Part shown: in pieces, positions 10,575 through 22,964 of the stretch
Position numbering within the stretch: the first letter of the stretch is position 1
How the letters are laid out: every line of letters starts with the position of its first letter
Source of the DNA: Coprinus comatus
Lineage: Eukaryota > Basidiomycota > Agaricomycetes > Agaricales > Agaricaceae
Length of the DNA: 64,000 nt
Direction of reading: 5' to 3'
Assembly: GCA_034638255.1 (NCBI GenBank)
Contig: JAWPGT010000038.1
Coordinates: forward strand, 1 to 64,000
The notes under the pieces: generated by a model
The model's database searches: none
What the model saw: the letters and a program-made list of their open reading frames with translations, nothing else
What the model was told of the DNA's origin: nothing
Position numbers and translations under genes: made by a program

Positions 10575-10596
10575 TGTAGAAGGTTTAGTTGTGGTA

Positions 10597-10601
10597 GTAG
10601 C
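10597..10601 (+). other. Left target-site duplication of element A (GTAGC)
   Basis: GTAGC directly precedes the 5' LTR of A and is repeated at 24196-24200 directly after the 3' LTR. Confidence 0.92.
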
Positions 10602-10984
10602 TGTTGGAAAATATGGACTATTATTAGATAGTCACATGACATTTTCATTTCATTTCACTTTCATCGTCTCATTATGTTTTGCATTATATGGCAGCTCCTT
10701 ATTAGTTGTAGTTAAAGTTTCAACTATGTGTTTCAACTCCTGTATCAACTCCTGTTTCATGTATAATTACTTGACATGTAGTAGACACCTAACTCCTTTC
10801 TAGTCATAGCACGGACCATTACATTCTCCTATAAGTAGTCTACATTCACTCCTGTATTCTACAGCTCATGAACTATCAAGTTCTCTCTTACTCTGTTCTC
10901 TCCAATCAAGCACACTCTACTATCTACCACTTCATGCGTATCCTTATACTATAATGTCTTCATGTATACATGTTGCTTTCAACA
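10602..10984 (+). repeat. 5' LTR of element A
   Basis: TGTTGGAAAATATGG to TTGCTTTCAACA, 383 bp, followed immediately by the primer-binding site. Confidence 0.93.
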
Positions 10985-10998
10985 GGTTATGGGCCCCG
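10985..10998 (+). other. Primer-binding site of element A (initiator tRNA-Met anticodon arm)
   Basis: GGTTATGGGCCCCG directly follows the LTR. Its complement contains GGGCCCATAACC, the anticodon stem-loop of initiator tRNA-Met with the CAT anticodon in the middle. Drosophila copia is known to prime from a cleaved initiator tRNA in this way. Confidence 0.8.
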
Positions 10999-11073
10999 AC
11001 TAGCCAGTATGGTTCCTTGAGTTCGATGAGACACCTAGCTCCTCAGCAGGTTAAGTCATCTCACTCTAGGAAA

Positions 11074-11421
11074 TGTAAGCGCAGGATCGTAGAGGACAAC
11101 GAGACGAGCACGATGACGAAGGAATGGAAGGAAACCGATAAGAAATGACTGAGATAAAACACAAACACTGCAGACACTTGTATTAGACTAGAGAGATACA
11201 ATAACTTCTTAACTACTCACCTGCAGACACTTGTATTAGACTAGAGAGTCTTCATGTGTCTGCAGGACGCTTCAGTAACGTGTGACGTGACATTGTGATG
11301 TCACAGAAAGCGGAAACAATCTACAAGTCCAGAACTCCAAAGAGAATATCCAACCACAACTCTTCTAACCTCAACCAACAATAAGTACTGACCTTGGGGA
11401 CTGTCTAGAGCATTCCTGACA
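11074..11421 (+). repeat. Solo LTR (family E) inside element A leader
   Basis: 348 bp from TGTAAGCGCAGG to CATTCCTGACA, flanked by GGAAA on both sides (11069-11073 and 11422-11426). A second copy of the family sits in the hAT element at 56991-57337. It contains a duplicated CTGCAGACACTTGTATTAG block. Confidence 0.93.
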
Positions 11422-11639
11422 GGAAACGTGTGGTTCACGTCGACCAACCTGGAGAGACTGAGTCCTATTCCAGGCCCTCAGAGATTTCGTCTCTCCCTCT
11501 CTGGTGTGATGCTTGCTCCATACTACCATACTCAGTTAGACGGAAAGCTTGCAGATCTGTTACTGGTGCACGTATGTGTGACTTACAACATGAAGCTAAT
11601 TCGTGTTTTGTTGTAGATTCATATCTCCAAACACTCGTC

Positions 11640-14152
11640 ATGACTGCTCTCATCCCCACATTGCCAGTCCTTAAAGGTTCGGCCGATTACGCACTTTGGT
11701 CAATGAAGTTGATCAACTGTGCCTCAATGATTATCATTGAGGGTTATTCAATCGGCCAGATCATACAAGATCAAGCTAACCCAAAGACTGTTCCTCAAAC
11801 GGTAGCAGCAGTTGCAGCTACTCCCACTTCGGCAGCAGTTCCTGCTCATACCATTCAGGTAACAACACCTGAGGAACATCTCAAATGGGACACAGCTGAA
11901 GCTTTTGCTCTCGGCTTAATTAATAGCAAGATCTCAGATGATCTTCTGAATCATGGACAAGCTGCTTCCCATGTGTTGTGGAGACATCTCCGCACTAACT
12001 ATGGCACTTTTAATGCAGGTACCACATTTGAGATCTGGGCAAAAGCCGATAGTTTCAGATTAACTGGAACATCAGATCCATCTGTTGAGATTGCAGGGTT
12101 CACCACCCTGTTCACACGTCTCCAGAACGCGACCCCTCCCATTCATGTTCCTGAGTTGCTTCGCGCACTCATGCTGTTGACACGCATTCCTAATCAATGG
12201 AATGCTACTCATGCTTCCCTCCTCGTTCGATATGGGAGCACTGATTTTGCACATCTTACAGTAAGAGTAGTTGCAGAAGCTATCCAGTCTGCTTGGCTCA
12301 ACTCTCGTGGTCAAGCTAACACTTTACGTTCTCAGGGTGTTAAGGGTTTTAAAGGCCCTAAACAACACAACCAAAACCAAAACCAGAACCAGGGTCAAGG
12401 TTCGCGCCCACAAGGGCAGCAACCGCAACCTCAACAATCTGGCAGCGGTTCTGGTTCCAGTCAGACCCAACAGGGTGGAGCCGGTGAGGACAAAAAGAAG
12501 AAGAGGACTCATAGAAAATGTGGTGGTAACAAAAATGCTAAGTCCGCGGACACCACTCATACCTCTACTACTGGGGTAGATGCAGCTGCTCCTAATATCG
12601 TCATGCTCAACAATTTCGCTTCTTCTGCTGCTACTGTTTTAGACCATCCCTTCAAATCCACTTGTGCTTTCATTGAGGAAATAAGAGAATCCACCCCTGA
12701 GAAAGTAGTTGAGCATAAAGCTCCTACTGTGGTTCCTAACCAACTCATGGGAAGGACCCATTTGCAAAGGACCAAGGCCCGGGTACTCAAGTCCTATGAA
12801 CATTGTCTTGGTATGGAGCCTACACCTCCCCCTGCCTTGCCTTCACTCAATGGTCTAGTTCTTACCTCTCGTCCAGCCTGTGAGCCTAGTCCCCCGCATT
12901 CGGTAATCTCTATTGACGAGAATGATAATGTTCACATGTGTCCTCTGCATGACCAGGTGTCTGCTCCGGCATCTGTCTCTGTTCTTGATGAACAATATGA
13001 ACAAATCATGAACTCGCCCTCTACCCAGTACAATACTGATGATGGGGAATACAAGTACATAGAAACTCTGATCAAAGATTCATCTTTTTCTGATGTGTGC
13101 TCTGTACAGTGTGGACCCCGAAGCTTCTCGCTTCTCGGGTGTTCCAGAAAATTCCTCCACTCCGGGTTCTCCTGCTTCTCGCTTCTAAGCTCGAGAGCTG
13201 TTGAAGGACTATCAAGATTGTTGCATGGGACTACTAGAACTATTCAGACTACTGTTTGTAATCCTCCACTGCTAGATACTGAGATTTGTACTTTTCCCGC
13301 CACGAAATTTACCACACATTATGATTTACCCATTTCTATCCTGATGAAGTACTTAAAACCTACTGTTTTGATCTCAGGATATGAAAAAGATGACCATGCT
13401 AAATTCTTTGAATATTGTCAATGCAGCAATTGCAAAAATCACCCAGTGTATAATACTGGTATAGCAATCTGGATGCTCGACTCTGGCGCTAGTTATCATT
13501 TTACTGGTAACATTGGCGACTTTGTTGACATTGAGAAGGGTGATTATGGCATGGTGCAAACTGCTAACAGTCACACCACCATCAAAGCACATGGCCGTGT
13601 AATCATCCAGCATGAATTGGCTGGTGTATGAACCATCATGTCATTATACCCAGTATTTTACATAGAGGGATTGAATGGAAGACTTATGTCACCAGGACCT
13701 TTTTATCTTGATGGCTTAAGGCTTGAGGCAGATGTGACAGGATCTCGGATCCTACGGCCTGATGGCTCCCTCTATATGGAGGCTACTCAGTGGGTAAAGG
13801 GTGATGGAATACATATGGTTCATTCTCGAATCATATTGGATAGTGACATCCGTTCCTTAACTTTACCTGGAGTTCATTTGCTTTATGATCTCTGGCATAA
13901 TCAACTTGGACATCCTTCGAAGCAAGTGCTCAGGAAGTTCAAGGAACACACGGTTAATTTTCCAGACATCAATATTCCAAAACGGTCAAGGACATGTGAC
14001 GGTTGCGCTCGTGGCAAGCTGCAAGAAAAGGCTCATCCTCTGTCATTGTCCAGAGCTACCGAAATATTCAAGTTGGTTCACTCAGACCTTCTTGAATTTC
14101 CCACATTATCTTATCACCGAGCCAAGTGGATCATCACGTTCTTAGATGACTA
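11640..14152 (+). pseudogene. A gag-protease-integrase, first part
   Basis: Start chosen at ATG 11640 (MTALIPTLPVLKGSADYALW), which aligns with the B start; the frame is open upstream to 11430. A splice-acceptor-like TTTTGTTGTAG at 11606-11616 precedes it. Order: gag, a Gln/Asn-rich basic linker, protease DSGASYHFTGN near 13476, then one TGA at 13629-13631 (B has sense codons there), then the integrase zinc finger (HNQLGHPSKQV ... CDGCARGKL) and FLDDY. Reading is cut by B and resumes at 20465. Confidence 0.88.
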
Positions 14153-14391
14153 TGTTGAACTATTATTAGTTCTACAATGACATTCTCGTATGGCATCACA
14201 CTTGACGAATATATCTTCATGATCTATATCATGTGACCTAGTATATTCTTGCACGGACCACTGTAAATATGTATATAAACTTGTACTCCTGCATTATATA
14301 CTTCAGTTCCTATTCTACTAACTACCACTACCCTCAGTAAGTCCAGAGTCATACCTACCCATGTTTAACACACTACGCTCTTGTTTCAACA
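14153..14391 (+). repeat. 5' LTR of element B
   Basis: TGTTGAACTATTATTAG to TCTTGTTTCAACA, 239 bp, with a TATA-like GTATATAAACTTG near 14273. Confidence 0.93.
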
Positions 14392-14405
14392 GGTTATGGG
14401 CCCCG
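14392..14405 (+). other. Primer-binding site of element B
   Basis: GGTTATGGGCCCCG, the same initiator-tRNA-Met anticodon-arm complement as in element A, immediately after the LTR. Confidence 0.8.
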
Positions 14406-14675
14406 GTTAGCCTGTATGACTCTCGACGCGCACTTGATGAGTACTACTCATCATGCAGCTCAGAGCTCGAGGGTGAAGCTGGATTCACCTGTGAGGGAAG
14501 TCCGAGTTCCGCTCGCTCGAGACGTCGACCCACTCAGTGTTCTCTATGCAACCCCTTACCGTACTCGGTTAGACGGGCAGCACATAGCTCTGTAGAACAT
14601 AGCGCATGTAGTGCAGCTGTAGTTCATAGTTCTGACACATGTTTTGTTGTAGATTTTCATCTCCAAGCATTACTC

Positions 14676-17600
14676 ATGGCCGCTTTGATCCCCTCGATCC
14701 CGGTCCTCACTGGCACTGCCAACTACCAAGTGTGGTCAGCACGTGTTATGTCCATTGCTAACATGATCCACATGGATGGGTGGTGTGTAGCGAGAATGAT
14801 CGATGGCAGTGCCACAAGGCCTGCAGCTATTGGTGGTTCCCCCGCAACTGCCACTGCCGCTATGGTACCCCCCACGAACGTCGATGACATTCGAAAGTTC
14901 GATAACATTGAGGCATTTGCACTTGGGATGTTAAATTCCCGATTGAGCGATGACATGCTTAGGCATGGTGAAACAACCTCAGATGATCTCTGGACACACC
15001 TGAGACGAGTATACGGCACATTTTCGGCAGGTGCAGCTTACGAGCTGTATGCTTCTGCAGATTCGTTCCGATTATCTGGTGTAAATGATCCCTCTAAAGA
15101 GATCGCCACCTTTAGGAACTATTTTACGCAGTTAGAGCAAGCCACGCCCCCAATCAACATCCCCGGAATACTCCGTGCGCTGATGTTGATGACACGCATT
15201 CCTCCTCAATGGAGTGCCACTCGTGCTGCCCTCCTCGTCCAATATGGTAACTCCCTTTCGACCCTAACGGTCCAGATCGTTTCAGACACTATCATGGGTG
15301 CATGGCGAGATTCCCGTGGAGCTGCTTCTGCTTCTCGTGCCACTTCTACCGGCATTAAAAACTACAAGGGTGCAAAGCCCTATTCTAAACCCTCCGGTGG
15401 CGCTTCTCAGCAGCCCCAACAACAACAACAACAGAAATCATCATCTGGTGGTTCTAAACCAAATCAGACCCAGAACTCCGGTTCCGGTGATACTTCTGGG
15501 GGGGATAAGGATAAAAAGAAGAAGCATCGACACGGAAAACGTGGAGGTAATAAGGCTAACAATGCCGAAGAGGATGCTGGTAATGTGGATATGATTTTGT
15601 CACCCGCTGTCTTGGAGTCTTTCACGACTCCCACTAACAAACCTTCCAATACTCGTTCTCTCGTCGAGAGGATGAAGACAACTGATCCCCGCCTCAGGGC
15701 AGTGGCCTTGAAAAAGGCTGCAGATGAAGTCGTTGTGCACGGTGTTGAGCCTCCTGCTCCTCATGCTACTCTTCTTCCCCCTGCTGGGCACCTGGTTGGT
15801 CGTACCCGGTATCAGAAAAAGAAGACAGAGGTCTTCGAGAAGATGGGTGCTCGCCTTGGCTTCGGCTTGGTTGAACCCTGTCCCCCATCACCTCCACTAT
15901 CGCTTGATGCAATGGTGTCACACATCCTTCCTGAAGAGGAAGTTGATTCATCTTCGGTTTCTACGCCTGGGTCCCCCACGTGCAGATCTGAGTCTCCTTC
16001 TTATGTCCCTCCTTCTGATGTCCCCAAAGTGATCTCCGAGGCTGACGCCTATATGAATGATCCTGACTACGAAGCTGATGGGGATTACGAGGTCGATGAT
16101 GGATGGTATAATGAGTATGTACCTTTCTTTTCTCAAGATTTCTTCCTTACTAAATGGAATATCCAGAGATGCCCCTGCCAAATGGGGAGACGAACAAATT
16201 GCTCCATCAGACCCAATGTTCTAGTGCGCCGTAATGGACTGCCGGACTATAGTCAGACATTTAGTTCTCATGTATCTACTGCTGATGTAACTTCTCCCGT
16301 TTGTGTAAATGCGATGGATTTTCCTGTTTCTTTATGTGATCCTTTTGTCTTACCAGCAAAATATTTAAGAGATCCTGAAAACGGTGATGAACCGGTAAAA
16401 GATCTTGAATGCTTATGCAACTTCTGTGAAGATAAAGAAAAACCTAATTATGCTAGAGAGTCTGCTACTTGGCTCCTTGATTCAGGCGCTAGCTTTAATT
16501 GCACCCAGCATATAAGTGACTTTATCAAGTTAGAGGAAGGAGTGTTTGGCAATGTTAGAACTGCTAACGACAAACTCATTGGCATTACTGGCCGTGGGAA
16601 AGTCCTCTTTCAACATGAAGTAGACGGAGTTACAAGAACAACTCCACTGTATCCGGTCTATTATATTGCGTCTCTCTCCACTAGAATCATTTCACCTGGC
16701 GCCTTATGGCTGCAAGGAATGAGGAGTGAGTCTAATTTAAAGCGAACCAACATATTTCGTTCAAACGGAAAATTATTTATGCATGCTACATGCATACCTG
16801 TGTTTAAAGAGTTAGAAGATGCACTCCACCACATTCACACTCAGATTGTGCGTCACTATACTGCGAATCAGGTGCTATCTTATTGCGCATCTAAATTATC
16901 TGTTTATGATCTTTGGCACTGTCGATTGGCACATCCTGGAAAGGAAATATTGCGACAACTTCCAAAACACTCAGAAAAAGTACCTGAGTTTGACATTCCT
17001 ATCTCTCATCAAGTTTGTGATGGTTGTGCGTGTGGCAAAATGTCAGATGATGCACATCGACCTTCTTCGACACGAGCGAAGTCATTTTTAGAATTGATCC
17101 ACAGTGATCTTCTAGAATTCCCCATTGCCTTGTACCACAAGTACAAGTGGGCAATGACGTTCTATGATGACTATTCTAGCCATGCCTGGATCCTCCTCTT
17201 ACGAGCCAAATCTGATGCCTTCGCGGCACTTGAAAGATTTTGTGCCTTCGAGGAAAAACAATTCGGTAAAACGATTAAGCGTATCCGGACAGATAATGGT
17301 GGTGAATATGTCTCTAAACAACTTGAGGAATTCCTTCACTCAAAAGGGATAGTACACGAGACGTCTGCACCACACATTCACCAGCAGAACGGTAGAGCAG
17401 AAAGACTGAACCGCACACTTCAGGAAAAGGCTCAGGCCACACAACTTACTGCATGCTTACTGGATTCTTGGTGGGAATTTGCCCTTAACACGGCTGTTCA
17501 TTGCTACAATAGAACTCCCATCAAACGTCTTGAATGGAAGACTCCCACAGAAATGGTAACAGGGAAGAAGCCAGATCTATCTGGTCTTCACGTGTTTGGC

Positions 17601-20189
17601 TGTGCAGCTTACATTTTCATTCCTAAGGAATCGCGTGATGACAAATTGTCACCCAGATCTGAAATAATGATCTTCCTTGGTTATGCTGGCGCAAACTATA
17701 CATTTATGCGACATCAGAAGGGAAATGTTATTTACACTGCGAAAACAGCTATTTTCGATGAGGGCTGGTATCCCAAATGCAAGCCAGATCACGAAAAACG
17801 TAAGGACTCCGGTTCTACAAAAAACCCCAAAATAAATCCTCCTCCTCCGGCGTCTGATGAAGATGACGAGGATACTACACCTGATCTTTATCCTGATGAT
17901 CCTATGGACACATCTCAACAAGACGACAGTGATAGAACACCGTTAACGCCTAGACTGCAAGGTCCAATTCCCGGACCATCTACTTCTCAAAAACCTCCTG
18001 TTCCCGGTCCGAGCAAACCCGCTCCCAGGAAAACAACAGTTGAGGAAGTCACTGATGAAGATGATGATGATGCGTTATCATACGCTGATCCCGAATCACC
18101 CATTCGTCACCCGAGTCCGAGTCCTATTCCTCGACCTGACTCCACCCGTCCCATTTCTCCATCACCTGAATGACCTGCTAGACCAGTTGAACCTTTACCT
18201 CGCTGTTCTGGCTGAGAAAAGTTTGTTCCTTTTAGAGAAGGTAACATTTATGGGGAGAGAACACATCTGTCTGAGATCCTACGAGACTATAATCACAATG
18301 AACCACTACCACCTCAGGGGAGAGTTCGTCTCCGTGGTCACGATTTCAGAATCCAAAATCAACGAGATCGCCCTAAAGCAGATCCATGTCCTATTTCGCC
18401 CGAGGAAGTCCGAGAACGTTGCGATGAAATACACAGACAACACGAGGATGCCTCATGTCAATATGCGAGGGAACAACAACCTGACGCAATGGAAGAAGAT
18501 GCAGATTGTAAGATTCAACGGATTACTAAGGAAGGGGGGTTAGAATTGATGAACTTTTTATTGGCAAAAGCAAGTTCAACTACAGTTCCTGAGCAATTCC
18601 GTGATCTTGTAAAATTGAATCCGGAGGAACATAAACACTGGCACAAAGCTTGTCTCGAAGAACTAGATGTGCTGAAAAAGCGACAGGTCTATGAGTTGGT
18701 GAAACTTCTGGAAGGAAGGAAAACCGTATGAAATAGATGGGTCTTTAATGAAAAGAGTGATGGTCGCAAACGTGCTAGACTAGTTGCTAAAGGATTTTCT
18801 CAAGTCGAGGGCATCGACTTTGATGAACTATTTTCTCCAGTAGTACGATATGAATCCGCTCGAATCCTACTCAGGTTAGCCGCCCTTGAAGACTGGGACA
18901 TTGAGTCTGTCGATGTAAAGACAGCATATCTCTATGGCAAACTGGATGAGGAAATCTACATGGATCAACCCGAAGGTTTCAAACTTAAGGGCAAGGAACA
19001 TATGGTATGGAGGTTATGACGTGCATTGTACGGCCTTAAACAAGCCGGCTTGGCCTGGTGGAAGGAGATGGCATCTTCCATGAACAAACTAGGTTTTAAG
19101 CGATGTGAATCCGATGCCGGTATCTATATTTATCGTCGAAAAGATGGCAAGTTTGTCATTGCTGTCGTGTACGTTGACGACATACTTTTTATGGGAAATG
19201 ACTCTGCCCTGCTTAAAAAGCTTAAAGGAGAGTTCATGAAAAAGTGGGAATGCCGCGACCTTGGAGAAGTCAAAGAATTTCTCAGTATGCGCATCAGGAG
19301 AGATCGAGCTAATCGAAAGATCTATCTTGATCAATGTGCTTATTTAGAAAAGATCCTGGAAAGGTTTAAAGTCACTGGCTCTGACCGTGACACCAAACTG
19401 GCGCGAACTCCGCTGCCAGAAGGGTACTATCCAGTTCCTAACAACAAGCCGATCAACTCCTCCATCCGTTCTAGGTACCAACAGGTGATCGGATCACTGT
19501 TGTACATTGCTATTGGCACACGTCCGGACATATCGTTTGCTGTGACTAAGCTAAGTCAACATTCTCATAACCCTATGGAAGAACATTTGCGTAGAGCTCT
19601 CTACATTTGTAGATACCTATTAGCGACTCGGGAATACCGAATGACGCTTGATGGTTCTGGTAATGAGGGTTTTATCGCTTACAGTGATTCTGATTGGGCT
19701 AGTGATCCTTCTACTTGAAGATCCCAAACTGGTTATCTGTCCACTGTTGCATCCTGCCCAGTAGCCTGGGTTAGTCAATCACAGAAGACTATTGCGTTAT
19801 CGTCCACAGAGGCTGAATACATGGCTATTTCCGATTGTAGTCGTCAGTCTATCTGGATCAGAAGCCTAATGACTGAACTTGGTTTGCATAACAATGAACC
19901 AATGGATATTTGTGGAGACAGTATGGGCTCTCTCTTTATCGCGCAAAATCCTGCCGTCGAAAAGAGATCAAAACACATAGATATCATTTTCCACTTCATT
20001 TGTCAAGTTATTGATGAAAAGAAGGTTCAGCTCTATTTTATCCCAGGCACTGAGAACCCTGCAGATCTTCTCACGAAGAATCTCGGACGTGTGAAGTTTG
20101 AATACTTCCGTGATAACTATTATGGATTGGAGTTTTCTAATCCCACATATAGCGCTGCCAAGCGCTCAAATAATATGGTCCCAACATAA
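14676..20189 (+). pseudogene. B gag-pol polyprotein with five TGA stops
   Basis: ATG 14676 (MAALIPSIPVLTGTANYQVW). Gag runs to about 15600, followed by a Gln-rich/basic linker, protease DSGASFNCTQ near 16480, integrase zinc finger (HCRLAHPGKEI ... CDGCACGKM), IN core (LIHSDLLEF, IRTDNGGEY, HQQNGRAERLNR), RT (RLVAKGFSQVEGIDFDE, VKTAYLYGKLDEEIY, VYVDDILFMG) and RNase H (SDSDWASDPST, ALSSTEAEYMA, ADLLTKNLGR). In-frame TGA codons lie at 18171, 18213, 18729, 19017 and 19716; apart from these the path is open. It is the best-preserved element of the stack. Confidence 0.9.
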
Positions 20190-20225
20190 GGCGCTTCATA
20201 GCTGCCATGTTCGTATTCAGGGGAG

Positions 20226-20464
20226 TGTTGAACTATTATTAGTTCTACAATGACATTCTCATATGGCATCACACTTGACGAATATATCTTCATGATCCAT
20301 ATCATGTGACCTAATATATTCTTGCACGGACCACTGTAAATATGTATATAAACTTGTACTCCTGCATTATATACTTCAGTTCCTATTCTACTAACTACCA
20401 CTACCCTCAGTAAGTCCAGAGTCGTACCTACCCATGTTTAACACACTACGCTCTTGTTTTAACA
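20226..20464 (+). repeat. 3' LTR of element B
   Basis: 239 bp, TGTTGAAC to TTGTTTTAACA, preceded by a GGGGAG purine tract. Confidence 0.93.
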
Positions 20465-22646
20465 ATCCAATGTCTTTGTGATATTTCAGGAATTCTTGGC
20501 TCAAGTTGAAACTCAACATGGGAAAAAGGTTAAACGAGTTTGCACTGATAATGGGGGGGAATACATTTCAGACAAGTTGAAAAATTTGTTTAGCTTAGCC
20601 GGTATTGTTCACGAGAATACTGCTCCTCATATTCATGAGCAGAACGGACGTGCTGAACACTTGAATCGTACAATTCGCGAGAAGTCTGAAGCCATGTGAC
20701 TTCATGCATGTTGTCTGGAGAATTGGTGGGAATTTGCTGTGGAAATGGCAATTCATATCTATAATAGAACACCAATGAAACGTCTTGAGTATCGAATGCC
20801 ATTTGAATTAATGCACAGAAATAAACCTAATGTAAATAGTTTACATGTGTTCGGATGTGGAGCTTACGTGTACCTGCCGCCTGCTGTGCATGAAAATAAA
20901 CTCGCAGCCAAGTCGGAGACAATGATCTTTTTGGGTTATGATGGTAGTAACTTAAAGTTCATGCGTCACCAAAAGGGAAACATTATCTATATAGCTCACA
21001 CAGCAATCTTCGAGGAAGAATGGTTCCCTAAATGTGAATCAACTGCCACCGATTGACGTAGAGATCTACGAACACCCCCAAATCCTCCTGATGACCTCTT
21101 TGATGGAATGTCAGATGATGGATCAGATACAGATTATTTCGACTTCCCAGCAGATCCCCCTGCTATTCCTCTGAAGACACTGAGTAATACTACTCGACCT
21201 TCAGATCCGCCTGCCCCACCAGCTCGTGATCCCTCTATCCCACCTCCTCCAACTCCTCCCCCTAAATCTCCCTCCAGACGACCAAAAGTCAAAACAGAGG
21301 ATGAAGATGACAGATTGAGTTATGTGAGTGAGGATTCCCTCGATCATCACCACCATGATGGTCACAATCACGATCATAGAGATCATTATCATCTGCCTGA
21401 GACACCAAGGTCTCAACCTGAAAGAGCACAACATCCCTTACCAAAACATGCTCAAGAAGGTCCTTCTTTTGAACCGCACCATTCTGGCCACAAACAAAAA
21501 GTCCCGGAAAGACCCGATAATGCTTACGGACATAAGCATCTATCTGAAATTCTCTGTGATTATGATACTATTTCTCTGGAAGAACCTGGTCCATCAAACT
21601 GGTTCAGGATGCCTCGTGGCAGACCTCAAAATCTATCTGACGAAGAAGCTCGCCAACGGCTTGAGCAATATGGTAAAAACTATAAACATTGGATAGAGAG
21701 TCAAGGGGAGTGCAATCCTGCTGCACCTCCTGAAGATGAGGATGAAATGCAACAACGGCTTTCCAGGGAAGGGGGGTTAGAATGGATTAATATTTTGCTG
21801 ACAAAAGCCAAACTTGTGCATAGTAATGCTGCAAAAATCCCTGTTCAATTCCATGATCTTGGTAAACTTGATCCAGAAGAAAGACAAAAATGGCTGGAAG
21901 CATGCAAAGAAGAGTTGACAGCGCTTAAGAAGTGCAAGGTATACGAAATTGTGGATCTCCCTAAGGGGAGGAAAGCTATTCAAAACCGATGGGTTTTCAA
22001 TGTCAAAGGAGATAGCCGGAAACGTGCTCGTCTCGTGGCAAAAGGTTTCTCTCAGGTCGAAGGTATCAACTTTGATGAACTCTTTTCTCCAGTCGTATGT
22101 TATAAGTCAACTCATATCCTTCTTGGCTTAGCAGCTTTGAATGATTGGAATATTGAGGCTGTTGATGTAAAGACAGCGTACTTGTACGGAAAACTGGATG
22201 AGGAAATCTATATAAAACAACCCGAAGGTTTCATCCAGGAAGGAAAGGAGAATAAGGTCTGGAGGTTACGTCGTGCATTGTACAGCCTTAAACAAGCCGG
22301 ATTGGCCTGGTGGAAGGAAATGGCAACTTCCATGAAAGACCTGGGCTTCAGTTGATGCGAATCCAATGCTGGCATATACATCTACTGAGACAAGAAAACT
22401 GGCAAGATCTGCATTGCCGTTGTCTATGTCGATGATGTACTATTCATGGGAAATGACTCTGCCCTACTTAAAAAGTTAAAAGGGAAGTTCATGAAGCATT
22501 GGGAATGCCATGATGCCAGTGAAGTTAAAGAATTTCTAGGCATGCGTATCCGCCATGATAGGAAGAATCAAAAAATCTTCTTGGATCAGGCTTCTTACTT
22601 ACAGAAGATCCTTGAATGATTTAAGATTGATGGTGCAGGCAGAGAA
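20465..22646 (+). pseudogene. A pol, second part: integrase and reverse transcriptase
   Basis: Resumes A after B with SNVFVIFQEF, then VCTDNGGEYIS, HIHEQNGRAEHLN, the copia GYDGSNLKFMRHQKG block, a Pro-rich and His/Asp-rich linker, and RT (ARLVAKGFSQVEGINFDE, VKTAYLYGKLDEEIY, VYVDDVLFMGN). TGA codons at 20697, 21053, 22353, 22387 and 22617 interrupt it; several stand where B has an Arg codon. Cut at 22646 by a solo LTR. Confidence 0.88.
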
Positions 22647-22964
22647 TGTCAGAATGGTAGAATGTGATGTTGAGAATGAGAGTGAAGTTGAGAGAGAGTT
22701 AAGCTCAGACACAGACACAGACACAGAAAGAAGGGAATTGATTGAATGGTTTGGCTAAGACATGAGGGACTTATATATCTACCAGAACAAAGAACAACCA
22801 AAAGGGGAGAACAATAAGGACCCTTGCCAGCACACAAAGGGAATATGTAAGTAACATAATAAGGGAAAAGAACATTATGAAAGAGTCCAGAACATCAGGA
22901 TAAGATAAGTGGAGTGATTAGGAAAGATGGATAAGATAAGGAGATATCTGGGAAAAACCTAACA
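22647..22964. repeat. Solo LTR (family H) in A pol
   Basis: 318 bp, TGTCAGAATGGTAG to GAAAAACCTAACA, flanked by GAGAA at 22642-22646 and 22965-22969. Removing it and one repeat restores the A reading path (...GRE then TKPA). Orientation was not determined; no other copy was noticed in the window. Confidence 0.9.

Larger units (their letters stand above)
8361..10601 (-). mobile_element. Element C: Ty1/copia retrotransposon, left (pol-side) part
   Basis: Minus-strand copia element holding gag, protease and integrase, cut in pol by element D at 8361 and in gag by element A at 10601. Its missing gag start lies at 24196-24484, beyond element A. RT and RNase H are not in the window. The GTAGC target duplication (10597-10601 and 24196-24200) proves that the two parts were once contiguous. 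Confidence 0.88.
14153..20464 (+). mobile_element. Element B: Ty1/copia retrotransposon nested in A
   Basis: 6.3-kb element with 239-bp LTRs (14153-14391 and 20226-20464, about 5 differences, all transitions), primer site, gag-pol and purine tract (CAGGGGAG) before the 3' LTR. It interrupts the integrase of A between the codons for DDY and SNVF. The flanks do not match (GACTA left, ATCCA right), and by comparison with B about 36 bp of A is missing at the junction. Confidence 0.93.

Noticed and set aside
18171..19718. In-frame TGA codons in B, A, D and hAT as programmed readthrough or selenocysteine
   Set aside because: TGA ends host genes here (ATL, ankyrin, prefoldin), no conserved readthrough context is seen, and several TGAs face CGA or other Arg codons in sister copies. 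Mutation is simpler.
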